From positions 3,162,001-3,226,000 of the forward strand of contig CAWHEG010000031.1 in assembly GCA_963828405.1 (NCBI GenBank): a DNA stretch of 64,000 nucleotides, given 5' to 3'. A model generated the notes under the pieces. That model ran no database searches. It was not told where the DNA came from and was given only the letters and a program-made list of their open reading frames with translations. Of the stretch, positions 27,107 through 33,755 are shown piece by piece (positions within the stretch are counted from its first letter, which is position 1; every line of letters starts with the position of its first letter). This DNA comes from JANMJD01 sp963828405. GTDB taxonomy: Bacteria > Actinomycetota > Acidimicrobiia > Acidimicrobiales > Ilumatobacteraceae. The position numbers were made by a program, and so were the translations under genes.

Positions 27107-27882
27107 GCCAACGCCCGCGCGTCATGCGGGGTTTCGACCACGACCCCATCGGTGATGAACAACCGGCGCTGCGCCCGCGCGGCCACGATCGGGTCGTGGG
27201 TGATCAACATCACCGTCAGCCCCGACCGATGCAGCTCCTCGATCAGATCCAAGATGGAATGCGACGTACGGGTATCGAGGTTGCCGGTCGGCTCGTCGCA
27301 CAACATCAGCGCCGGCGCCCCGAGCAACGCACGGGCGATCGCCACCCGCTGGCGCTCGCCACCCGACAACGTCGGCGGTTTGACCCACAACCGATGCCCC
27401 AACCCGACCCGCTCCAACACCGCGATCGCCGCGTCACGACGCTCCCGCGGCCGGGAATGGCGATAGATCGAGGCGAGCTCCACGTTCTCCACGACCGTGC
27501 GGTAACTCACCAGATGAAACGACTGGAACACGAACCCGATCCGAAACGCCCGCAACGCCGTCGCGTCGTTGGTCGACAACCGGCCCGTGTCGTACCCGTC
27601 GAGCAGGTAGCGACCCTCCGTCGGCGGATCCAACAAGCCGAGAATGTTCAACAACGTGCTCTTACCCGATCCCGACGGACCCTCGATCGCCACGAACTCG
27701 CCCGGCCGAACGACAAGATCGGTCGGCCGTAACGCGTGCACCACCGTCGAGCCCGGGTACGACATCGCCACACCCCGCAACTCGACCACCGGCACCGGCC
27801 CGACCCCCCGACCGTCGACCGGCCCCGACCTTCCTGGCACCGGCCCCCGCGGCTGCGGATCCTCGACCGAGGGGTCGCTCAC
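27103..27882 (-). CDS. MacB/LolD-type ABC transporter ATP-binding protein
   Basis: 259 residues from the GTG at 27882. Walker A GPSGSGKST is at about 68-76, the Q-loop is in FVFQSFHLVSYRTVVENVEL, the signature is LSGGERQRVAIARAL, Walker B is ALMLCDEPTGNLD, and the H-loop is LITHD. The combination GNLDTRTS and FQSFHLV marks the MacB/LolD subfamily. The N-terminal 30 residues are Pro/Gly-rich. A downstream ATG (MSYPG, about residue 40) would remove the first beta strand and is less likely. GTGA overlap with the adaptor gene and overlap with the permease gene show a coupled adaptor-ATPase-permease operon. Confidence 0.92.
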   Translation of the reverse strand: MSDPSVEDPQPRGPVPGRSGPVDGRGVGPVPVVELRGVAMSYPGSTVVHALRPTDLVVRPGEFVAIEGPSGSGKSTLLNILGLLDPPTEGRYLLDGYDTGRLSTNDATALRAFRIGFVFQSFHLVSYRTVVENVELASIYRHSRPRERRDAAIAVLERVGLGHRLWVKPPTLSGGERQRVAIARALLGAPALMLCDEPTGNLDTRTSHSILDLIEELHRSGLTVMLITHDPIVAARAQRRLFITDGVVVETPHDARALA

Positions 27883-29633
27883 GGCGCCCCGGTAGGCGCC
27901 GTCGCCGCCGTCGGCGCCGCGCCGACCACGACCAGGTCGCCGGGCTTTACGCCGTCGGCGACTACCGGTGTGATCGCGGCGAACCCGCCCGCCGTGAGCC
28001 CGACCGTCACCTCGACGTCGGTCTGCTGGCCGGTCATCGTGTCGAGTTTCGTGACCCGCGTCGTGCCGTCGGCCCGCGCATACACCGCTGCCTCGGGGAC
28101 CACCAGCGACTCGGTGTCGGTCGCCGCGTTGGTCACCGTGACCCGCAGGTTGCGACCCAACCACTCCGGGCCCAACGGCACGTCGGTGGTGATGATCGCC
28201 GGATACCCCGAACGCCCACCGTTCTGCTCCGATGGGATCACCGGCTCCGCGGCGACCGATGTCAGCACGCCCGTCACCGTCGTTCCCGCCAGCTCCGAGT
28301 CCAACGTCACCGGCGCCCCCGGCCGCACCAGCTGCGCCGCCGAGGCATCCAACAGTGACTCCACGATCAGACCCGACGAGGTCAACGTCGCCAGCGTCCC
28401 TTCGGCCTTGGCCCCGACCGCCACGTTCAACGCCGCCACCGACGCCGGTGCCTGACCGATCACCACCAACTCCGATGCCGACACCATCACCCCCGACACC
28501 CGACTCAACTCGTCGAACGCCGCCTGCGCCGTGACCACCGCCCGCGATGCCGCATCAACCGCCGCCTGCGCCTCGGAAGCATCAGGCGGCTTGACGATCT
28601 CGATCAACCTGGCCTCGGCCACCTTCACCGCATCCGCCGCGTTCGCCGTTGCCGTCGCCGCCGAAGCCCGGGTCTGATCGAACGCCGCCTGCGCCGACAC
28701 CACCCCCACCTTCGCCGCCTGCACATCGGCTGGGTCGGCTGTCGGATCGCTCCGCAACCGGTCGTACGTCGCCGTCGCGGCATCGAGCTCGGCCTGGGCC
28801 TGCACCGTCTGGGCCGACTGGGCAACCCGGGCGTCATCCAACGCCCGCCGCGCCGACGCCAACGCCGTCTCGGCATCCAACCGATCCGCGTTGGACGAAC
28901 CCGCCGATGCCCGCAGCAACGACACCTGCGCCGCCGTCAGCGCGTCCTGCGCCTCGGTCAACGCCCCCGCCGCCGCCGTCAACTGCGCCGCCGCGTCCTT
29001 GGAGGTCAACGCCGGCTCATACCCCTCCGCCCGATACCACGCCTCGACCGCAGCCTTCGTTCCGGCCCCGAACACCCCATCGTGCTCGCCCGGATCGAAA
29101 CCCAACCGAGCCAAGATCTCCTGCAGCTGGGCCACATCGTCACCCGCCGAACCCGGTGACAGATCCCGATAGATCGGCAAGGAACCCGCCAGCAGGAACA
29201 CCGGACGCCCCGCCACCTCGATCACCGGCTGCCCCTCGGCAACCTGCCCGCCCACCGGCACCGGAGTCGCCGTCACGATGCCCGCCGACGCGCCCACCCC
29301 CGAACCACCCGACCACACCACATCGACCGCACCGGATGGCTTCACATCACCACGCGTGATGATCGTGTCGGCCAACACCCGAAACTCCACCGGCACCCCG
29401 ATCGGCGACGCCACCGGAGCCGCAGCCTCCGCCGCACGTTGCTCCGGCGACGACACCCGCGACCCAACCCACCACAACCCACCGATCAGCAACCCCGCGA
29501 CCAGCACCCCAACCACGACCGGCCGCCACCGTCGAGGCCGCCGACCCGCGTCAACCGACCCGCCCGAGACCGGCAACTCGGCCGACGTCGCCGACGACTC
29601 CCCAGTCGTCACAGAATCCCCAACACCAGGCAT
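27879..29633 (-). CDS. Membrane-fusion adaptor with peptidoglycan-binding domain
   Basis: 584-residue HlyD-like adaptor. A cytosolic N-terminus is followed by TM1 at about 38-57, then a biotinyl-lipoyl-like segment (VGGQVAEGQPVIEV). A peptidoglycan-binding domain spans about 158-205 (GDDVAQLQEILARLGFDPGE, then DGVFGAGTKAAVEAWY). A long Ala-rich coiled coil runs about 215-400, followed by beta-barrel domains containing GAPVTLDSEL and a C-terminal membrane-proximal part. Placing a PG-binding domain inside an adaptor suggests the exporter is anchored to the wall of a monoderm cell. The start ATG 29633 is the first that keeps the TM near the N-terminus. Confidence 0.88.
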   Translation of the reverse strand: MPGVGDSVTTGESSATSAELPVSGGSVDAGRRPRRWRPVVVGVLVAGLLIGGLWWVGSRVSSPEQRAAEAAAPVASPIGVPVEFRVLADTIITRGDVKPSGAVDVVWSGGSGVGASAGIVTATPVPVGGQVAEGQPVIEVAGRPVFLLAGSLPIYRDLSPGSAGDDVAQLQEILARLGFDPGEHDGVFGAGTKAAVEAWYRAEGYEPALTSKDAAAQLTAAAGALTEAQDALTAAQVSLLRASAGSSNADRLDAETALASARRALDDARVAQSAQTVQAQAELDAATATYDRLRSDPTADPADVQAAKVGVVSAQAAFDQTRASAATATANAADAVKVAEARLIEIVKPPDASEAQAAVDAASRAVVTAQAAFDELSRVSGVMVSASELVVIGQAPASVAALNVAVGAKAEGTLATLTSSGLIVESLLDASAAQLVRPGAPVTLDSELAGTTVTGVLTSVAAEPVIPSEQNGGRSGYPAIITTDVPLGPEWLGRNLRVTVTNAATDTESLVVPEAAVYARADGTTRVTKLDTMTGQQTDVEVTVGLTAGGFAAITPVVADGVKPGDLVVVGAAPTAATAPTGAP

Positions 29634-29982
29634 ATTGAGAACAGCGTATCTCTGATCACGCTGACCGGTCGCCAACCAAGCGACTGTCGGGACGCACAAG
29701 CGGTCGCCGACGTGCTACCTGGGCCATGAGACGCGAGCTCTGGGGAGGAAGTCGGCCGCCTTCCGTATGAAGTGCTTGACTGGGTGGGTGTGTCTGTGCT
29801 CAAAATACATACTAGTGGATCCGCTGCTTGGTTCAGGGTAATTGCCGGCATCAAATTGAACAGTAAATCATACGTCACAAGTAACCCGCAACGTACGCGT
29901 TCGTGGTCGTGACCTTCCGGTCGGAACATCACGCGAGACAAAAGATCTCTTTGCCGGTGGCTTCGTAATTGGTAAACTTCAA
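29634..29982. promoter_or_regulatory. Divergent intergenic region of the exporter cassette
   Basis: About 350 bases separate the divergent adaptor gene and the small-protein gene, so both promoters should lie here. The base composition drops sharply in this stretch, with A/T-rich segments around 29795-29880. The frame of the small protein stays open back to 29860 with no ATG or GTG. No confident operator or hairpin was found. Confidence 0.4.
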
Positions 29983-30294
29983 ATGCGCTACTCGACCACT
30001 TGCACCCCGTATCCAAATCGATTTCACTGGACTCGAATGTGTGCCGTCACGGCGAACGGGACGTTGCCCTCGTTCGCCGGTATGAGTCTCGTGCGGTTTG
30101 GGACTGCGTATGTACCGAGCCATACCACGACTGGCGCAGCGGGCGGAGGAATCAATAACTGCAGTAACACGGGTATGCAGTTCGCACAGTGGACCATAGG
30201 TCTTCACTTCAATTGCAATGGCTGCACCTACCGGTCAGCGGGAACGCTTAGCTGGAATGGCCAGAGCAGTGGAGGAACTCTGAATTATCCATGA
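29983..30294 (+). CDS. Small Cys-containing protein, possibly DUF2690-like
   Basis: 103 residues from ATG 29983. The same frame is open for 41 more codons upstream but has no standard start there. It has five cysteines, many Gly/Thr/Asn/Ser, and aromatic segments, as in secreted proteins. The upstream open part joined to the start reads GGFVIGKLQMRYSTTC, then W-T-R, which recalls the DUF2690 pattern (LRYS-x-x-C-x-x-x-W-x-R). This is a weak, by-eye match. No signal peptide is visible in this frame, so the 5' end may be missing or frameshifted. Its stop overlaps the ATG of the lipoprotein gene (ATGA), which argues the frame is really translated. Confidence 0.5.
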   Translation: MRYSTTCTPYPNRFHWTRMCAVTANGTLPSFAGMSLVRFGTAYVPSHTTTGAAGGGINNCSNTGMQFAQWTIGLHFNCNGCTYRSAGTLSWNGQSSGGTLNYP

Positions 30295-31208
30295 ACCTTC
30301 ATTCTTCTGTACAGCCGCTCCTGGCGGGTTGCGGCTGCTTAGCCTTGATCGCTTGCACATCAGTGTCGGAATCCTCGGCGCCTCACAAAAGTCCCAGAGC
30401 GGGGAGCGTTGTCTCCCAAGCAACCGGCGCTCCACTAGGTGGGATGGACCCGAGCGCGATTGTCTCTCCTTTCATTGCGTATGTGAACGGTGGTGGCACG
30501 TACGACGATGTATCCAAGCTGATCGCCTCGAGGGTCGCTGAATGCATGCAGTCGCAGGGATGGTTCTACGCGCCCGAATCGGAGGACGGCGTCAAGCTGC
30601 CCGCCAGCCCTGCTACATTTGGCGAACTTGACAAGTTCCGTCGTGAAGAAGGCTTTGGTATAGCGAAGACTTCCGAGAGGACGAATACCGAGAACAACCG
30701 GTATCGCGAATCTTTGGACCGCAATGCGATTGAGGCGTATTCGTTGGCGCTGTTCGGATCCGGCGGAGAAGGAGCATCGTATGCTCCTGGGCAAGAGGAA
30801 GGATGCTTGCCCCGAGCAAGTTCAGCGGTTGCGGAGATCTCACCAACTTATCGCCCCGACGTATACGGCGCACTGGCGCGTGAGTATCAGACACTTGTGC
30901 TCGCAAACCCGCAGTACATTGATGCCCTTGCACAGTGGCGCAAGTGTTTTCATAGTTCCGGATTTGACGCCGATTCCCCCGAGAATGTGCCGGCGGTCGT
31001 GGAGTCGCTTTCGCTGGAAGGTGCGAACGAATCAGCAAGCGAGGTTGAGCTCCTTCTTGCCTCGTTTGAGTGGTCTTGCTACCTCCAGCATCTAGCCCAG
31101 CTGAGGGTCGCCCTTGAAGCAGCTGCGGTGCAGCAGCTGGTTGAGTCCGGCTTGTTCCCAGAGCCCGTGGACCTCTCGACGCTCGTCGACTCGACCGCCG
31201 GTGGTTGA
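30291..31208 (+). CDS. Lipoprotein of unknown function with paired Cys motifs
   Basis: 305-residue lipoprotein with a short signal peptide and lipobox LIAC (Cys 22). I do not recognise a named domain. Two similar motifs are visible, VAECMQSQGWFYAP (about 85-98) and AQWRKCFHSSGFDAD (about 216-230). Each has a Cys followed five residues later by Gly and an aromatic residue. A third Cys lies in FEWSCYLQHLAQL. The rest is alpha-helical and acidic. Codon use is AT-richer than in neighbours; 30661-30720 is 31/60 G+C by count. It is translationally coupled to the small protein upstream and divergent from the exporter, so a partner or immunity-type role is an inference. Confidence 0.7.
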   Translation: MNLHSSVQPLLAGCGCLALIACTSVSESSAPHKSPRAGSVVSQATGAPLGGMDPSAIVSPFIAYVNGGGTYDDVSKLIASRVAECMQSQGWFYAPESEDGVKLPASPATFGELDKFRREEGFGIAKTSERTNTENNRYRESLDRNAIEAYSLALFGSGGEGASYAPGQEEGCLPRASSAVAEISPTYRPDVYGALAREYQTLVLANPQYIDALAQWRKCFHSSGFDADSPENVPAVVESLSLEGANESASEVELLLASFEWSCYLQHLAQLRVALEAAAVQQLVESGLFPEPVDLSTLVDSTAGG

Positions 31209-31227
31209 GTCTTGCGGCGATCAACAG

Positions 31228-31739
31228 CTACACGGGGCGAAGATCGCGCTCGCCCTGGTTGTTGGTCATGCCTACGTCGAGGTTGTACATGTATCTGAGG
31301 ATCGATCGGGGGGTGCGTGGGTGAACGCGACAGCGAGGTTGTGGGACTCGCGTTGCAGGCTGTCGCGTTTGCGGCCCGCGGGTGGGTCGGGGTTGGCGGC
31401 ATGGCCAGCGGCGACAAGTTGGTCGTAACGGGTAGCGAACTGGCGTTGGCGGGTCGGGGCGAGCGTTCGGTGTCCGGCGGATCTTGCCTGGTCACAGGCG
31501 GTGTTGATCTCGACGAGGAGACCGGCGAGCCCGGTCGCCCATGCTTGTTGGGTGGCGACTTGGGCGACCGAGGCGAGATCGCGTAGTAGATGGGCACCGC
31601 AAACTTGGTGTTTGGCCCGTTTGAATTGCCAGTACATCGCCAGGCGGTCATGCACGATCACACCGGTGTAGCCGACCAGCACCCCGGCATCGCGGACGGC
31701 TTGCACCCCGCGTGTTGCCGAGGCGTGGATCAGATACCG
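31228..31739 (-). mobile_element. IS66-family transposase remnant
   Basis: Degenerate fragment of an IS66-type DDE transposase. Frame one reads GVIVHDRLAMYWQFKRAKHQ, then VCGAHLLRDLASVAQVATQQ, the typical core around the second acidic residue. After a C homopolymer near 31311-31316 another frame continues with ILRYMYNLDVGMTNNQGERD, the hallmark C-terminal NNQ-ERDLR block, and stops after LRPV at 31228. An in-frame stop at 31740-31742 cuts the upstream part. Only about 170 of roughly 500 codons remain, so it is inactive. It marks the lemA-side edge of the cassette. No terminal inverted repeats were recognised. Confidence 0.82.
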
Positions 31740-31843
31740 TCACTCAACGCGCGAATCACCGACCTGAATGGTTACGGCCCAACTCAAGCTCAACTCCGCT
31801 AGCCGGGCGTTCCGTCGGCGGAGGGCGTATGTCATTACCCCGG

Positions 31844-32398
31844 TCAGAACTTGACGTTGGGCGTCTGGCGGGCGCTGTCCTCGGCCTCGAAGTACTCGCG
31901 GCGCTTGAAGTTGAGCATCCGGGCGAAGATCATGCTCGGGAAGCTGTCGAGCTTGTTGTTGTAGCCCAGCACCGTGTCGTTGTAGAACTGCCGGGCGTAC
32001 GACACCCGGCCCTCGGTGGCCGTCAGCTCCTCCTGGAGTTGCAGGAAGTTGGTGTTGGCCTTGAGGTCGGGATAGGCCTCGGACAGGGCGAGCAGGCCAC
32101 GCAGGGCGCCGGTCAGCTGCCCGTCGGCGCCGGCCTGGGCGGCGGGGTTCGGGGGCGCGGCGAGCGCCTTGTTGCGGGCCTCGATGACCGCCTCGAGGGT
32201 CTCGCGTTCGTGCGCCGCGTACCCCTTCACCGTCTCGACCAGGTTGGGGATCAGGTCGAGGCGCCGCTTGAGCTGGACGTCGATCTGCGACCAGGCGTTC
32301 TCGACCTGGTTGCGCTTGCGGATCAGCCCGTTGTAGATGCCGACACCAGCGAGGACCAGCACCACCAGCACGACCAGGACGACGATCAGGGTCTTCAT
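31844..32398 (-). CDS. lemA: LemA family protein
   Basis: 184-residue membrane protein of the LemA family. One N-terminal TM helix (about 4-25, Val/Leu-rich) is followed by the family core YNGLIRKRNQVENAWSQIDV, KRRLDLIPNLVETVKGYAAH and ARQFYNDTVLGYNNKLDSFP, an extracytoplasmic helical bundle. The function is not settled; it often accompanies HtpX. A strong ribosome site GGAGGTG lies 6 bases before the ATG at 32398. The usual partner htpX is 6.2 kb downstream in the same orientation. Confidence 0.94.
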   Translation of the reverse strand: MKTLIVVLVVLVVLVLAGVGIYNGLIRKRNQVENAWSQIDVQLKRRLDLIPNLVETVKGYAAHERETLEAVIEARNKALAAPPNPAAQAGADGQLTGALRGLLALSEAYPDLKANTNFLQLQEELTATEGRVSYARQFYNDTVLGYNNKLDSFPSMIFARMLNFKRREYFEAEDSARQTPNVKF

Positions 32399-32402
32399 GG
32401 GT

Positions 32403-33620
32403 TCACCTCCGAACCGAGCCCGTACGGAGACGGAACATCGCGCGTCGGCCCAATCGGGCCGCCGGGCGCATCATACGGCGACCGGCGAGATCGAGGGTGG
32501 ACTCCCGGGCCTGCCCGCCAGGCGCCCACCGGGGCAGCGCGATCGCCCGCCGGTAGATCTCGACGTACTGCGCGGCCAGCCTGTCCATCGAGAACTGCTC
32601 GGCCCGCTGGGCGCCGGAGCGGCGCAGGTCGTCGGCCAACGCCTCGTCGGTCAGCAGCCGGCGGATCGCCGCGGCGAGCACCGCCGGATTCCCGGGCTCG
32701 ACGAGGAGGGCGTCGACATCGGGGCGCGCCACGTTCTTGTAGCCGGCGAGGTCGGTGGCGACGATGGGCGTACCGGCGGCCATCGCCTCGATCAGTACGA
32801 CGCCGAACGACTCGCCGTGCAGCGAGGGGGCGCAGAACACCGTCGCCCCGGCCATCCGGGCGATCTTCTCCTCGTCGCTGATCCGTCCGAGCCACTCGAT
32901 GCGATGGTTGCCGGCGTACATCCTGCGCAACCGCTCGGTCTCGGGGCCGTTGGAGCCGACCCACAGCCGCACGTCGTCGGGAAGCAGGCTCATCGTCTCG
33001 AGCAGTACCCCGAGTCCCTTGCGCTCCTCGTGGCGCCCGCAGAAGAAGACGGTCGGACCGTCGGCCTTGAACGGCTCGATCCTCACGAACCGGTCGAGTT
33101 CGACGCCGTTGTAGAGCATCTCGTAGGTTCCGCCGAGCCAACGCTGGGCCATCGCCTCGGCGTCCTTGGACACCGCGCAGCGCACGTCGATCCGTTCGGC
33201 CAGCCAGCGCACACCCCGGTTGACCTGCTTGTACGTAGCCACGTATCCGGCGGCGTGGAATGTCGCCACCGCCGGAGCGAGGTCGAGCAGCAGCGTCGTC
33301 TGGGTCGGGCCGGGCGCCATCGGCTCGTGCACGTGGACGACATCGAAATCCTCGTCCCGCAACGCCCGGATGGTGCGCAGGGCGCACGACGGGTCGGGGG
33401 CGAGCGGCACGACCGAGCCGTTGGCCGCAGTCGGGATCGAGTTGCCCAGCGGGGTCACGAACGTCGCCGGTGGGGGCCCGTCGCACGGACCGAGCACACG
33501 CGCCTCGTGGCCCATGCGCCGCAGCACCCGCGCCAGGCCGAGCACCTGGCCCTGCACACCCCCGGGCACCGTGAGGCTGTAGGGGCAGATCAGGCCGATC
33601 CGCAGTGGGTCGGTCCGCAT
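32403..33620 (-). CDS. pimA: GT4 glycosyltransferase, PimA-like phosphatidylinositol mannosyltransferase
   Basis: 405-residue GT-B glycosyltransferase of family GT4. The N-terminus IGLICPYSLTVPGGVQGQVL with the GGV loop is the PimA pattern. The C-terminal nucleotide-sugar site shows FFCGRHEERKGLGVLLETM, then APSLHGESFGVVLIEAMAAG with the E-x7-E motif. PimA adds the first mannose to phosphatidylinositol at the cytoplasmic face of the membrane, starting PIM/lipoglycan synthesis. Strict substrate identity is an inference because related actinobacterial GT4 enzymes look alike. The usual pgsA and acyltransferase partners are not adjacent. The start at 33620 (MRTDPLRIG) gives the correct N-terminus; it lies upstream of lemA by 4 bases. 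Confidence 0.82.
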   Translation of the reverse strand: MRTDPLRIGLICPYSLTVPGGVQGQVLGLARVLRRMGHEARVLGPCDGPPPATFVTPLGNSIPTAANGSVVPLAPDPSCALRTIRALRDEDFDVVHVHEPMAPGPTQTTLLLDLAPAVATFHAAGYVATYKQVNRGVRWLAERIDVRCAVSKDAEAMAQRWLGGTYEMLYNGVELDRFVRIEPFKADGPTVFFCGRHEERKGLGVLLETMSLLPDDVRLWVGSNGPETERLRRMYAGNHRIEWLGRISDEEKIARMAGATVFCAPSLHGESFGVVLIEAMAAGTPIVATDLAGYKNVARPDVDALLVEPGNPAVLAAAIRRLLTDEALADDLRRSGAQRAEQFSMDRLAAQYVEIYRRAIALPRWAPGGQARESTLDLAGRRMMRPAARLGRRAMFRLRTGSVRR

Positions 33621-33755
33621 CGTCGGAACGCTACCCGCGCCCGACCACCGACCGTGTGAACAGATCGCGCCGCGTGCAACTCGGTTGGTCGGAACGAAAC
33701 CCGGCGACCGAACGTCAGAGATCAGTATCGTCGAGTCCATGGGGGAAGTCGCTTG

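Larger units (their letters stand above)
25626..31843. other. Putative insertion cassette between lemA and htpX
   Basis: lemA and htpX are commonly adjacent and co-oriented in bacteria. Here they keep orientation and order, but this 6.2-kb block lies between them. It contains a three-gene exporter on the minus strand, a divergent two-gene unit on the plus strand, and an IS66 transposase remnant at the lemA end. The 227 bases between htpX and the permease stop carry no gene that I can support. I found no clear flanking direct repeat by eye. Confidence 0.6.

Noticed and set aside
29811..29822. actagtggatcc, identical to a cloning-vector polylinker segment
   Set aside because: Only 12 bases match, and the following bases do not continue the vector sequence. 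Chance is sufficient and no other vector sequence is present.
29609..30016. Minus-strand open frame across the divergent region
   Set aside because: No start context, composition unlike either neighbour, and it overlaps the adaptor start and the small protein. No domain seen.
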